64,000 nt of DNA from Haladaptatus sp. QDMS2 (GCF_029338295.1 NZ_CP119791.1:1054001-1118000), one strand, 5' to 3'. Shown: positions 17,184 through 25,001, counted from the stretch's first letter. Program-made: numbers and translations. The notes: generated from the letters alone by a model not told the origin.

Positions 17184-17684
17184 ATGAAGAAAGTCGCCAT
17201 CGACGAGGTCAACGTCGTCACCAACCCGATGAACGTCCACAGCATCCGTCGCCCCGTCTCCCGCGCCCTCGGGACCGAGGAGTTCGCGATGAACTACTTC
17301 GAACTCGAAACCGGCGAGTCGTTCTCCGGCGGCCTGCACACCCACTACGACCAAGAGGAGGTGTTCTACGTCCAGTCCGGAACCGCGACGTTCGAGACGA
17401 AAATCGATGGCGAGCGCGACACCGTCACCGTGGACGCGGGCGAGGCCATTCGCTTTGCCCCCGGTGAGTTCCAGCAGGGACTCAACGGCGAGGACGAACC
17501 GGTCGTCGGCTTCGCCTTCGGCGCACCCGGCGCGACCCACGACTGGGACGAAATCGAGTCCATCACCTACTGCCGAGACTGCGAAGAAGAGACACCCCAC
17601 GGCCTCGACCTGACCGAGAAGGGTGGTTTCAAGATGGATTGCAAGGAGTGTGACATGACGTTCACGATTGAACGGTCTGACTAG
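17184..17684 (+). CDS. Cupin-domain protein with C-terminal zinc-ribbon-like motif
   Basis: A 166-residue protein in two parts. Residues 35-115 form a single cupin barrel, with the metal motif seen as H52-T-H54 and E59 (GLHTHYDQEEVFYV) and the second cupin motif around FAPGEFQQGLNG, where the usual final His is replaced by Gln. Residues 128-160 hold two CxxC pairs (C130/C133 and C153/C156), spaced as in a zinc ribbon. The combination suggests a metal-binding enzyme or sensor with a zinc-held protein- or nucleic-acid-contact module. Substrate unknown. The start at 17184 fits the TATA spacing; the frame further upstream is not protein-like. It stands alone before tRNA-Arg. Confidence 0.75.
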   Translation: MKKVAIDEVNVVTNPMNVHSIRRPVSRALGTEEFAMNYFELETGESFSGGLHTHYDQEEVFYVQSGTATFETKIDGERDTVTVDAGEAIRFAPGEFQQGLNGEDEPVVGFAFGAPGATHDWDEIESITYCRDCEEETPHGLDLTEKGGFKMDCKECDMTFTIERSD

Positions 17685-17730
17685 TCCACGAGCGCGGACG
17701 ATTCTGAGAACGATAGTTTTTGAAGATGAT

Positions 17731-17743
17731 GGGCGTGACGGGA
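17731..17743. repeat. 13-bp copy of the tRNA-Arg 3' end
   Basis: GGGCGTGACGGGA here is identical to the bases 17798-17810 that form the 3' end of the neighbouring tRNA gene (acceptor and T-stem). Partial copies of tRNA 3' ends can be integrase attachment scars, though the two copies are only 67 bp apart here. Confidence 0.35.
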
Positions 17744-17747
17744 GTGA

Positions 17748-17766
17748 GCAAACGCTTCGCGTTTGC
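17748..17766. repeat. Perfect hairpin in the tRNA-Arg trailer region
   Basis: GCAAACGC-TTC-GCGTTTGC is an 8-bp perfect stem with a 3-base loop, located 30 bases past the tRNA 3' end. It may end transcription of the tRNA or shape the trailer. Confidence 0.45.
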
Positions 17767-17796
17767 GAACGCCGTCGCGCCCGCGAATGAAATGAG

Positions 17797-17869
17797 CGGG
17801 CGTGACGGGATTTGAACCCGCGATCGAGAGGTTAGGAACCCCTCGCCCTATCCACTAGGCCACACGCCC
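17797..17869 (-). tRNA. tRNA-Arg (anticodon CCT)
   Basis: On the minus strand a full cloverleaf can be drawn: 7-bp acceptor GGGCGTG/CACGCCC, D arm GCCT...GGGC, anticodon stem AGGGG/CCTCT with loop TTCCTAA (anticodon CCT, reads AGG), T arm GCGGG-TTCAAAT-CCCGT, and G as discriminator base. No intron is present, and CCA is not encoded. Confidence 0.95.
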
Positions 17870-17931
17870 TCACGGGAGACACCGACGTGTCTACGTACAG
17901 GTGGAGGGCGCGAGAGAAAAACGGTTACTCT

Positions 17932-18276
17932 TTACTTCTCTTTCTCGGTTTCGACGTCGTCTTCGTCGTCGGCACCGATTTTGGGTTCCGATTCGGACTC
18001 CTCGGCCGCGGCCGTCGCCTCTGCCTTGTCGGCGTCGGCGTCGGTGGTGTCCGTCTCGGACTTCGTTGCGCCTTCTTTGCTCTTCTTGCGCATCTCTTCG
18101 AGTTCGCCTTCGACTTCTTCGCGGCCTTTCTGGAACTCACCCATCGCTTGCCCGGTCGAACGGGCGAGTTTTGGAATCTTGTTTGCGCCAAACAGGAGGA
18201 TGGCGATGAACAGGATGACGAGCAGTTCCGGCCCGCCCGGGATTCCCGGGAACAGCGGAGTGATTGTATCGAGCAT
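17932..18276 (-). CDS. tatA: Twin-arginine translocase subunit TatA/E
   Basis: A 114-residue TatA-family protein, the pore- or patch-forming part of the Tat system that exports folded proteins, the main export route in haloarchaea. It has a single N-terminal membrane helix (about 17-33, ELLVILFIAILLFGANKIP) with the conserved FG hinge. An amphipathic helix follows (KLARSTGQAMGEFQKG), then a long, very acidic tail rich in Glu, Asp, Ala and Thr, as is common in salt-adapted versions. No tatC is nearby. Several genes in this window (for example the proteins starting at 928, 10704, 32700 and 60768) make Tat substrates. It is divergent from the peroxiredoxin gene. Confidence 0.93.
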   Translation of the reverse strand: MLDTITPLFPGIPGGPELLVILFIAILLFGANKIPKLARSTGQAMGEFQKGREEVEGELEEMRKKSKEGATKSETDTTDADADKAEATAAAEESESEPKIGADDEDDVETEKEK

Positions 18277-18420
18277 CTCTACCCCATGCTTGCCTACTGT
18301 TTAATATAGGCTTTTTGCTCAACCGATAAGACCCTCTCAAAACCGGAAGACTCGGGGATGGCGGGTCCGTTAGCCGATAGCGCAAACGTCTTTTGGGTGT
18401 CTCCGTAAGCCACAGACGCA

Positions 18421-18894
18421 ATGGTCAACACTGGCGACGACGCACCAGACTTCAGCGCACCGGTAGCAAACGGCGATATCGAGCAGTTCGACCTCGGCGA
18501 GCGCCTCGACGATGCGCCCATCGTCCTCGCGTTCTTCCCAGGCGCGTTCACGAGCGTTTGCACGGACGAGATGTGCACGTTCCGCGACAACCTGAGCGAC
18601 TTCGAAGAGGTCGGCGCAGAAGTGTACGGCGTCAGCCGCGACTCGCCGTTCACGCTCAACGAGTTCCGCGCCCAGAATGACCTCAACTTCGGCCTCATCT
18701 CCGATTTCAACAAAGAGGTCATCGACGCCTTCGACGTCGAGATGGACTTCGCGGACCTCGGCGTCTACGGCGTCGCAAAGCGCTCCGTGTTCGTCGTCGA
18801 CGGCGACGGCGATGTCACCTACTCGTGGGTCAGCGACGACCCCGGCGTCGAACCCGACTACGCCGAAGTCGCGGACGCCGCAGCAGAGGCGTAA
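18421..18894 (+). CDS. Peroxiredoxin (AhpC/TSA or BCP-like redoxin)
   Basis: A 157-residue thiol peroxidase that reduces hydrogen peroxide and organic peroxides. The active-site segment is FFPGAFTSVCTDEMCTFRD, with T44 and the peroxidatic C47; C52 five residues later is the likely resolving cysteine, as in atypical two-Cys BCP/PrxQ enzymes. The conserved Arg expected about 75 residues later is not obvious beyond AKRSVFVVDGDG. Length is normal. It is monocistronic, divergent from tatA. Confidence 0.9.
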   Translation: MVNTGDDAPDFSAPVANGDIEQFDLGERLDDAPIVLAFFPGAFTSVCTDEMCTFRDNLSDFEEVGAEVYGVSRDSPFTLNEFRAQNDLNFGLISDFNKEVIDAFDVEMDFADLGVYGVAKRSVFVVDGDGDVTYSWVSDDPGVEPDYAEVADAAAEA

Positions 18895-18944
18895 GTCGAT
18901 ACGGGCCCGAGGTTTTTTTCTCGCTGCGCCGCATTCACGTAGGT

Positions 18945-19763
18945 ATGAGTGACGTTTCAGATGTCGATAGCGAGAGCCTTTCTTACGACCCCAGCGCCGA
19001 CCACGCCTTTCCTGACGAAAAACTGAACCGGGTTCTCGATTTTATCGAACGAGACGAGGAGATTCAGGCACTCCTCGAAGCCCAGAACGTGAACCCCGTG
19101 GCGCGAAAGCGGTACAACGACCACGGGGCAAAACACATCGAAATCGTCCGCGACCGCGCACTCACCCTCTACGACCTCTTGAAACGTGGGGGTATCCCGT
19201 TCAACGGCGCACGCGACCAGGGCTTAGAAGAAGAAGACGAGGCCGTCATCATCGCGTTCGCGGCCACCCTCCACGACATCGGCCACATCGTCCACCGCGA
19301 CGACCACGTCTACTACTCGATTCCGCTCGCCTCTGACGTTCTCGACCGCGTGCTGCCCGAGTTCTACGACACCATCGCCGAGTGCGTGCAAGTGAAGGCA
19401 GAAGTGCTTCACGCGATTCTCTGTCACCACACTGTCGAAGACCCCCTTTCGCTCGAAGCAGGCGTCATCCGCGTCGCGGACGCCCTCGACATGGAACACG
19501 GCCGTTCGCGCATCCCGTACGAGAGTGGCGGGCGCGGCATCAACACAGTCTCCAGTCAGGCGATTCGGAAGGTAACGCTCCAGGAGGGCGAGGAGGCCCC
19601 CGTCACCGTCGAAATCGAGATGACAAACGCCGCCGGTGTCTACCAGGTAGACAATCTGCTCAAGGCGAAACTCCGTGGTTCGGGCCTCGAAGACTTCGTC
19701 CGCATCGTCGCGCTCAACACCCACATCGACGGCGACCAGATCGTAGAGCGCATCGAACTTTGA
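18945..19763 (+). CDS. HD-domain phosphohydrolase
   Basis: A 272-residue metal-dependent phosphohydrolase. The HD signature is LHDIGHIVHRDD with H110 and D111; an earlier His in GAKHIEIVRDRA (H64) and a later Asp in RVADALDMEHG complete the metal set. The C-terminal 70 residues are a beta-rich domain (VTVEIEMTNAAGVYQVDNLL) seen in archaeal members of this group. Possible substrates are nucleotides or phosphodiesters; none is shown by context. The ATG at 18945 is chosen over upstream options because the preceding frame is an Arg-rich shadow of the peroxiredoxin gene. Confidence 0.85.
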   Translation: MSDVSDVDSESLSYDPSADHAFPDEKLNRVLDFIERDEEIQALLEAQNVNPVARKRYNDHGAKHIEIVRDRALTLYDLLKRGGIPFNGARDQGLEEEDEAVIIAFAATLHDIGHIVHRDDHVYYSIPLASDVLDRVLPEFYDTIAECVQVKAEVLHAILCHHTVEDPLSLEAGVIRVADALDMEHGRSRIPYESGGRGINTVSSQAIRKVTLQEGEEAPVTVEIEMTNAAGVYQVDNLLKAKLRGSGLEDFVRIVALNTHIDGDQIVERIEL

Positions 19764-19791
19764 ACCGGCAGTTCTGTCGCAAGTAGTACCG

Positions 19792-19796
19792 TTTAT
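19792..19796 (+). promoter_or_regulatory. TATA-like box for the ABC-2 exporter genes
   Basis: TTTAT lies 28 bases upstream of the ATG at 19824, at leaderless-promoter distance. Confidence 0.4.
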
Positions 19797-19823
19797 CCGC
19801 GCCCGACCGTTTCCTGCTGGTAG

Positions 19824-20789
19824 ATGGTTCTCGCGATAGAAACGACGGATCTCAGAAAGTCCTACGGCGACGTGGAGGCGTTGCAGGGCCTCGACCTCGC
19901 CGTCGAGGAGGGGGAGTTCTTCGGCCTCCTCGGCCCGAACGGGGCTGGCAAGACGACGTTCATCTCGATTCTCACCGGTCTCGTGCGTAAATCCGGCGGC
20001 GATGCCAGTGTGTTCGGCTACGACGTGGAGACAGACTACCAGCAAGCACGCGACGCGATAGGCGTTGCGCCCCAGGAGTTTAACGTAGACCGCTTTTTCC
20101 CCATCAAGGAAGTGCTGATGCACAAAGCCGGCTATCACGGTATCGGGAAAGAGGAAGCCTCTCGACGCGCGGATGCGGCGCTCAAGAAAGTCGGCATCTA
20201 CGACAAGCGCGACACCCGCTTCGACTGGCTCTCCGGCGGGATGAAACGCCGCCTCCTGCTCGCCCGGGCCATCGTCACGGAACCGGACCTCCTCATTCTG
20301 GACGAACCCACAGCAGGCGTGGACGTGCAACTCCGTCGCGACCTCTGGAACATCATTACCGAGATGAACGAGGAGGGGACGACGATTCTGCTCACCACTC
20401 ACTACATCGAGGAAGCAGAACGTCTCTGTGACCGGGTCGCCATCATGAACGAGGGGCAGAAGGTGACCGTCGCGAGTCCGGAGGACCTGATGGACGAGGG
20501 CGTGGACAACATCACGATTACGCTTCGCGACACACCGGAGACGGTCCCTGACCTCCGTATCGACGCGGTCCAATCGGCAGAGTTGAAGGCGGGCAAACTC
20601 GTGATTCGCGCCCAGCGTGCCGGGCGCGTTGCGCCCGAAATCCTGCTCGCGCTCGACGACGCCGGCCACGAAGTCGTCGACCTCGACATCTCTCGGACGT
20701 CGCTCGAAGAGGTGTTCGTCTCGCTCACGAACGGGAGCGAATCGACCAACGGGGACAAACCACGAGTTGCCCCACAGGAGGGACAGTAA
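19824..20789 (+). CDS. ABC-2 type exporter, ATP-binding protein
   Basis: A 321-residue ATPase of an ABC-2 export system of the DrrA/NodI type. Walker A is GPNGAGKTT (residues 37-45), the signature LSGGMKRRLLLARA, and Walker B DLLILDEPTAGVDVQ. The C-terminal 90 residues form the extra domain of this group and end in an acidic and polar tail. It is followed 2 bases later by the permease gene with GGAGGG between, so the two form an operon. The cargo (drug, lipid or polysaccharide) cannot be told. Confidence 0.9.
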   Translation: MVLAIETTDLRKSYGDVEALQGLDLAVEEGEFFGLLGPNGAGKTTFISILTGLVRKSGGDASVFGYDVETDYQQARDAIGVAPQEFNVDRFFPIKEVLMHKAGYHGIGKEEASRRADAALKKVGIYDKRDTRFDWLSGGMKRRLLLARAIVTEPDLLILDEPTAGVDVQLRRDLWNIITEMNEEGTTILLTTHYIEEAERLCDRVAIMNEGQKVTVASPEDLMDEGVDNITITLRDTPETVPDLRIDAVQSAELKAGKLVIRAQRAGRVAPEILLALDDAGHEVVDLDISRTSLEEVFVSLTNGSESTNGDKPRVAPQEGQ

Positions 20790-20791
20790 CG

Positions 20792-21556
20792 ATGAGTAGC
20801 TACGTCCAACTCAAATCGCTGATTCAACGAGAGATACTTCGCTACGTCAGACGCCCGTACAACACGTTCCTGCCCCCGATAATTACGAATTCCCTCTATT
20901 TCGCGGTGTTCGGGGTGATTCTCGGTAGCCGAATTGGGTCGATTGCCGGCGTGAGCTACATCCAGTTCGTCTTGCCGGGGCTGGTCGTGCTTGGCGCAAT
21001 CTCAGACGCGTTCGAGAACGCCTCGTTCTCCATCTTCCACGGCCGGTGGAACGAGTACATCGACGAGGTAATCACCTCCCCGATGTCGAATCGAGATATC
21101 GTCGCCTCCTACGTGACGGCAAGCGCAATCAGAGGCATTCTCACCGCGCTTCTCATCGTCGGTGTCGGCCTCGTCTTTACGTCGGTCAGCCTGTCGCATC
21201 CGTTCTATCTGGTCAGTTTCCTGCTCGTCATCACCGCGCTGTTCGGCGGCCTCGGCATCATGGGCGGACTCTGGGCGACGGATTTCGACTATTTGACCGT
21301 CCTCAACCAGTTCATTCTGCGCCCGCTCGTGTTCTTCGGTGCGGTGTTCTACTCGCTCGACGTCCTTCCCCCACTCTGGCGGACGGTTTCGCTGTTCAAC
21401 CCGATGGTCTACATGGTCAACGGTGTCAGATACGGGATGATCGGTGTCACAGAAGTCGACCCAAACCTCTCGCTCGCCATTCTGTCCGCCGCAACCGCGG
21501 TCGTCCTCACAATCGATTATCTATTGTTCAAACGCGGGTACGGTATCGCCGACTGA
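20792..21556 (+). CDS. ABC-2 type exporter, permease
   Basis: A 254-residue membrane protein with about six hydrophobic helices and the ABC-2 family layout: a short cytoplasmic start (LIQREILRYVRRPYNTF), the helix pair around ISDAFENASFSIFHGRWNEY, and the late segment RPLVFFGAVFYSLDVLPP with LFNPMVYMVNGVRYGMIG, which is highly typical of DrrB/NodJ-like permeases. It works with the ATPase encoded 2 bases upstream. Confidence 0.9.
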   Translation: MSSYVQLKSLIQREILRYVRRPYNTFLPPIITNSLYFAVFGVILGSRIGSIAGVSYIQFVLPGLVVLGAISDAFENASFSIFHGRWNEYIDEVITSPMSNRDIVASYVTASAIRGILTALLIVGVGLVFTSVSLSHPFYLVSFLLVITALFGGLGIMGGLWATDFDYLTVLNQFILRPLVFFGAVFYSLDVLPPLWRTVSLFNPMVYMVNGVRYGMIGVTEVDPNLSLAILSAATAVVLTIDYLLFKRGYGIAD

Positions 21557-21595
21557 GGCGAACCCCTATGCGGGTGGTTCGCGTACTAGTTTCTA

Positions 21596-22774
21596 ATGAA
21601 CACTCGCTGTTACGCCTGCGACAGTGTGTACGACGCCTCGCGCGTCCGCTGTGACTGTGGCGAACCCGTCTGGTTCGACGTAGACGCCACCGCGTTCGCG
21701 TGGCCGATGGGCGACACGCGCAGGGTCTGGCGCTACGCTGACCTCCTCCCTGTGGACCCGGCGAACGGGCTTGGCTGGGCGGCCGGCGGCACGCCCCTCC
21801 TTCGGCTGGACCGACTCGACGAATACGCCGGGTGTCGCGTCTGGGTGAAAGACGAGACGGCCAACCCAACCGGGACGTTCAAAGACCGCGGCAGCGCCGT
21901 CGCCGTGGCCGCCGTCGCAGAACGTGGGGGTCGCCACATCGGGACCGTCTCGCATGGGAACATGGCGATGAGCACGGCGGCCCACGCCGCGGCCTGCGGC
22001 CTCGAGTGCGTTGTACTCGTTCCCAAGGACATCTCCGAGAAGCGACTCGCCGCCATCGGCCAGTACCGGCCAACCATCGTTCGCGTCGATGGGGACTACG
22101 GGCAACTCTACTACGACAGCCTCGACATCGGCCGGGAGTTCAGCATCGAATTCGTCAACTCTGACGTCCCGCTTCGAGTGGCCGGTCAGAAGACTGTCGC
22201 CCTCGAAATCGTCGAGCGATTCGACGGCGTCCCGGACGCTATCTGTCTCCCGGTGAGCAGCGGCGGCCAGGCGAGCGGCGTCTGGAAGGCCCTCCGCGAA
22301 CTCGAAACGGCGGGTCTCATCGAGTCGGTCCCCCGCCTCTACTTCGTGCAGGCGGCCAACTGCGACCCGATTGCACAGGCGTACGAGGCGGGGCACGACG
22401 TCGAGCGAATCGAGCCAAAATCCACGGCCGCCTACTCCATCGCGAACGCGAACCCACCGAGCGGAAACCGCGTCCTTGCGGCCGCCGCAGAGACCGACGG
22501 GGCGGTCCTCTCGGTGAGTGAGGATGCGATTTCGGAGGCGACCCGTCGGTTTGCCGAGCTGGCAGGGTTGTGCGTCGAACCCTCCTCCGCCGTCGCGCTC
22601 GCGGGTTTGCACGACCTCACCGCGGCCGGTGAACTAGACGAAGACGAATCCGTCGCGCTCATCCTCACGGGAACCGGATTCAAGGAATTGAGCCGTGACT
22701 TCGCTGACTCGCCCATCGTCCCGCTCTCCGGCCTCCACGAGTATTTCGAGTCGGCCCTCGGTGCCCACTTATGA
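21596..22774 (+). CDS. Threonine synthase-like PLP enzyme
   Basis: A 392-residue fold-type II PLP enzyme related to archaeal threonine synthase, which makes threonine from O-phosphohomoserine. The N-terminus holds a zinc-ribbon-like set (C5, C8, C19, C21). K96 in NPTGTFKDRGS is the PLP lysine, and LPVSSGGQASGVWKAL is the phosphate-binding Gly-rich loop. Paralogs of this family are common in haloarchaea and not all are threonine synthases. Its four-base overlap (ATGA) with a cyclase-family hydrolase gene makes a non-standard substrate plausible. Upstream is the exporter permease, 39 bases away. Confidence 0.82.
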   Translation: MNTRCYACDSVYDASRVRCDCGEPVWFDVDATAFAWPMGDTRRVWRYADLLPVDPANGLGWAAGGTPLLRLDRLDEYAGCRVWVKDETANPTGTFKDRGSAVAVAAVAERGGRHIGTVSHGNMAMSTAAHAAACGLECVVLVPKDISEKRLAAIGQYRPTIVRVDGDYGQLYYDSLDIGREFSIEFVNSDVPLRVAGQKTVALEIVERFDGVPDAICLPVSSGGQASGVWKALRELETAGLIESVPRLYFVQAANCDPIAQAYEAGHDVERIEPKSTAAYSIANANPPSGNRVLAAAAETDGAVLSVSEDAISEATRRFAELAGLCVEPSSAVALAGLHDLTAAGELDEDESVALILTGTGFKELSRDFADSPIVPLSGLHEYFESALGAHL

Positions 22775-23415
22775 CGATTATCGACCTCACCTACCCGCTC
22801 GAAGACGAAATGTCCGTGTACCCGGGCGACCCGTTGGTCTCGATTCGCGACCACGACGTGTACGAACTCGACGGCTACCGCGTGACCGGCCTGTCACTTG
22901 GCACGCACTCGGGAACCCACATCGACGCGCCGAGTCACACCGAGGCGGACGGGAAGTCCCTCGACGAATTTCCGATTACGACCTTCATCTTCGAAGCAGA
23001 GCGGGTCGATTGTCGCCACCGTGGTGCCCGTGAGCGGATTCGGCTGGAGGACTTGCCGGAGACCGTAGACGGCGACCTCCTCGTGTTTCAAACCGGGTGG
23101 GACACCCACTGGGGAACCGACGCCTACCTCGACCACCCCTACCTCGACGTCGGCGTCGCGAAGTGGTGTGCAGAGCGGGGCATCCACGTCGCCCTCGACG
23201 CCTTCGGTCCGGACCCGACGCCGAGCGACAACGCACGACCGAGGGAACCGACCGACAGCCCTGCTCACCACGCGCTGCTCAGTAACGACTGCCTCATCAT
23301 CGAGAACCTCCGCGGGGTGGACCGCGTTCCCGACCGATTCGTCCTGGAGGCCTTCCCGCTCGCCATCGCTGGAGCAGATGGGGCTCCGGTTCGGGCCATC
23401 GCCCGATTCGCCTGA
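22771..23415 (+). CDS. Cyclase family / kynurenine formamidase-like hydrolase
   Basis: A 214-residue metal-dependent amidohydrolase of the cyclase family. The family metal motif is clear in HSGTHIDAPSH (about residues 50-60), and the start MTIIDLTYPLEDEMSVYPGD is typical. Relatives hydrolyse N-formylkynurenine or cyclic amides. Two residues used by kynurenine formamidase later in the chain cannot be verified by eye. It is translationally coupled to the threonine-synthase-like gene. Together they could act in amino acid metabolism, but the joint reaction is unknown. Confidence 0.85.
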   Translation: MTIIDLTYPLEDEMSVYPGDPLVSIRDHDVYELDGYRVTGLSLGTHSGTHIDAPSHTEADGKSLDEFPITTFIFEAERVDCRHRGARERIRLEDLPETVDGDLLVFQTGWDTHWGTDAYLDHPYLDVGVAKWCAERGIHVALDAFGPDPTPSDNARPREPTDSPAHHALLSNDCLIIENLRGVDRVPDRFVLEAFPLAIAGADGAPVRAIARFA

Positions 23416-23445
23416 CGGCGGCAAAGGACGACGGCGACCACCGCG

Positions 23446-23450
23446 TTTAT
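23446..23450 (+). promoter_or_regulatory. TATA box for the 23477 gene
   Basis: TTTAT in CGCGTTTATGTGGG lies 27 bases upstream of the ATG at 23477. Leaderless spacing supports that start over the in-frame ATGs at 23462 and 23465. Confidence 0.5.
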
Positions 23451-23476
23451 GTGGGTAAATCATGATGGTACAGCCA

Positions 23477-23857
23477 ATGGAAAACGCACTCCTCGCTTCC
23501 GACACGGCCGAGACCATCGTCACGACGTGCCGAACCGCAATGGGCGACAGTCTCCGGTCGGTTACCTACTTCACGCGCGACGACTTCGACCAGCTCTACC
23601 TCCGCGACGATTTAGAACAGGACGCAGACCTCACGGGCTTTATCGGCAACGAGTGGCGCAGTTTCAAGACGACACGGGAGGCCTATCGCGGGTCTGAACT
23701 CGGCGACTACAAGTACACCATCCGCACCTTCGAAAACGGCTTCTTGCTCCGAGTGACTACCGACCGCGAGGGTGTGTTCGCCACGACGGACGGCCTGACG
23801 ATTCAGGCGTTCGACAACGTCGCGACGGCGATTCGAAAAGTCCTCGGCGAGGCTTAA
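23477..23857 (+). CDS. Conserved-looking haloarchaeal hypothetical protein, 126 aa
   Basis: A 126-residue acidic protein without recognised catalytic motifs. It begins with a helix (LLASDTAETIVTTCRTAMGD) followed by alternating strands and turns: SVTYFTRDDFDQLYLRDDL, then YKYTIRTFENGFLLRVTTD and a C-terminal helix FDNVATAIRKVLGEA. The pattern looks like a small alpha/beta domain shared among haloarchaea, but I cannot name the family with certainty. There is no signal peptide or membrane segment, so it is cytoplasmic. It stands alone, convergent with the PHP gene, whose stop overlaps its own by 4 bases. Confidence 0.75.
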   Translation: MENALLASDTAETIVTTCRTAMGDSLRSVTYFTRDDFDQLYLRDDLEQDADLTGFIGNEWRSFKTTREAYRGSELGDYKYTIRTFENGFLLRVTTDREGVFATTDGLTIQAFDNVATAIRKVLGEA

Positions 23858-24624
23858 ACGACGTACAGCGGGTCCAGTTCCTGTTCTTCGAAGAACTCGC
23901 GCAGTTTCTTGACTCGAGGAGCGATTTCTTCGGGACGGTGTGAGTCCGACCCGACGGTGAACCGAACCTCATGTTCCAGAAGCACGTCGAGGAATCGCGG
24001 GACAGGGTGGAACTTTCCGTAATCAGTGAGCACGCGCCCGGCGTTGATTTCCGGAACCGTCCGCGACCGCTTGAACGCTCGGGCGGCGGCGTGGTAGTGG
24101 TCGTCGGTCGCCAGGTCACGGAAGGCGGGATTGCGTTCGAGCAGGTCCACGTGCGCCGCGATGTCGAACAGTTCTGACTGGGCGAGGGAGACGAGTTTCT
24201 CGAAGTATTCGTCCACGAGTTTGCGGCGTTCTGCCTCCGACTTCTTCGCGAAGTAACTCTCGATGTGGACGTTCACTTCTTCCAAGTGGTGGACGCTCCC
24301 GATGGTGTAGTCGAAGTCAGTCTGATTGAAGAAATTTCGAATCGCGCCGTGGTCGTCCGGGTCGTAGTCCATCTCGACTGCGTTGTAAATCTCGATATCG
24401 AACTGGCGAGAGAGGCTCCGTATCGCCCGCAGTCGGCGGTCGTACGTCTGGTCGAGATTGAATCCAAGGAGGTGTTTCAGGTCCTGCATTCGCTCGCGAT
24501 CTGAGACGTTGCAGTGGTCTGCGAAACCGACGCCCTTCAGCCCAGCCTGCTCTGCGGATTGCAGCATCTGGAAGAGGAATCGCCCGTCCGAGTAGTTCGA
24601 GTGGACGTGGTAGTCGTGGAGCAT
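23854..24624 (-). CDS. PHP-domain phosphoesterase
   Basis: A 256-residue PHP-fold metal-dependent phosphoesterase. The metal motifs run in order: DYHVHSNYSDG (H6, H8), GFADHCN, EMDY, DIAAHVDL and GSDSHRPEE. This resembles the histidinol-phosphatase HisK branch in length and layout, although no other histidine genes are nearby, so a general sugar- or nucleoside-phosphate substrate is equally possible. Its stop overlaps that of the convergent 23477 gene. The ATG at 24624 follows directly after a structured intergenic region. Confidence 0.85.
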   Translation of the reverse strand: MLHDYHVHSNYSDGRFLFQMLQSAEQAGLKGVGFADHCNVSDRERMQDLKHLLGFNLDQTYDRRLRAIRSLSRQFDIEIYNAVEMDYDPDDHGAIRNFFNQTDFDYTIGSVHHLEEVNVHIESYFAKKSEAERRKLVDEYFEKLVSLAQSELFDIAAHVDLLERNPAFRDLATDDHYHAAARAFKRSRTVPEINAGRVLTDYGKFHPVPRFLDVLLEHEVRFTVGSDSHRPEEIAPRVKKLREFFEEQELDPLYVV

Positions 24625-24734
24625 TCGTTAGTGCAGTGTAGTGAGTCATTCGGGATAACTGTGTGGCCGCCCGCCCGCAGTGCACGAGTGATAGCCCCGT
24701 GTCACCGACGCGATTCAGAAACCGGCGAATATCC

Positions 24735-24752
24735 TACCTATCAAAATAGGTA
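24735..24752. promoter_or_regulatory. Perfect palindromic operator-like site
   Basis: TACCTAT-CAAA-ATAGGTA has 7-bp perfect arms. It is AT-rich, 111 bases upstream of the PHP gene start on the minus strand, and just before a possible plus-strand RNA. It looks like a dimer-binding operator, similar in style to metal or redox regulator sites, but the regulator is unknown. Confidence 0.45.
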
Positions 24753-24771
24753 ACTGTCTCGTCTCCTCGTA

Positions 24772-24890
24772 CCCAGGTGCGAGTGGAGGATGGCGGGCAC
24801 GCACACGTCCGTCCCACGGATGGAGCCCAGGCTGCATCCCAGACGGGTTCCCGGGCATCTGATCAGAGGTGCCACCGTGTCCGCGTTTTT
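24772..24890 (+). ncRNA. Candidate structured small RNA
   Basis: The stretch folds into consecutive hairpins: CGTCCGT-CCC-ACGGATG (24806-24822, one G-U pair), AGCC-CA-GGCT, and GGCATCT-GATCAG-AGGTGCC (24863-24882). TTTTT (24886-24890) follows as a possible end. An AT-rich CTATCAAAATA about 25-30 bases before 24772 could act as TATA box. No family match was recognised; the start is a guess from that box. Confidence 0.25.
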
Positions 24891-25001
24891 CACTCGCATT
24901 CATCCAACGCACCTGCGAGTACGCGAGAGGTCGCTACTCACCGCACAGAGGGCCAGAGGAACGTACCGCTGCATACGACACGCTCACGAAGAATTGTGAA
25001 G

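Larger units (their letters stand above)
24625..25001. other. 377-base non-coding region with palindrome and a series of hairpins
   Basis: No credible protein gene is seen on either strand: the short open frames lack protein-like composition and start sites. The region instead holds a perfect 18-base palindrome (24735-24752), a chain of three hairpins between 24806 and 24882 with a T5 tract at 24886-24890, and a further 7-bp inverted repeat ACTCGCA (24892-24898) with TGCGAGT (24914-24920). I did not recognise RNase P, SRP or other known RNA signatures. Confidence 0.5.

Noticed and set aside
17731-17810. CRISPR-like repeat at the tRNA-Arg trailer
   Set aside because: Only two copies of a 13-bp unit exist, one of them part of the tRNA; there is no array or cas gene.
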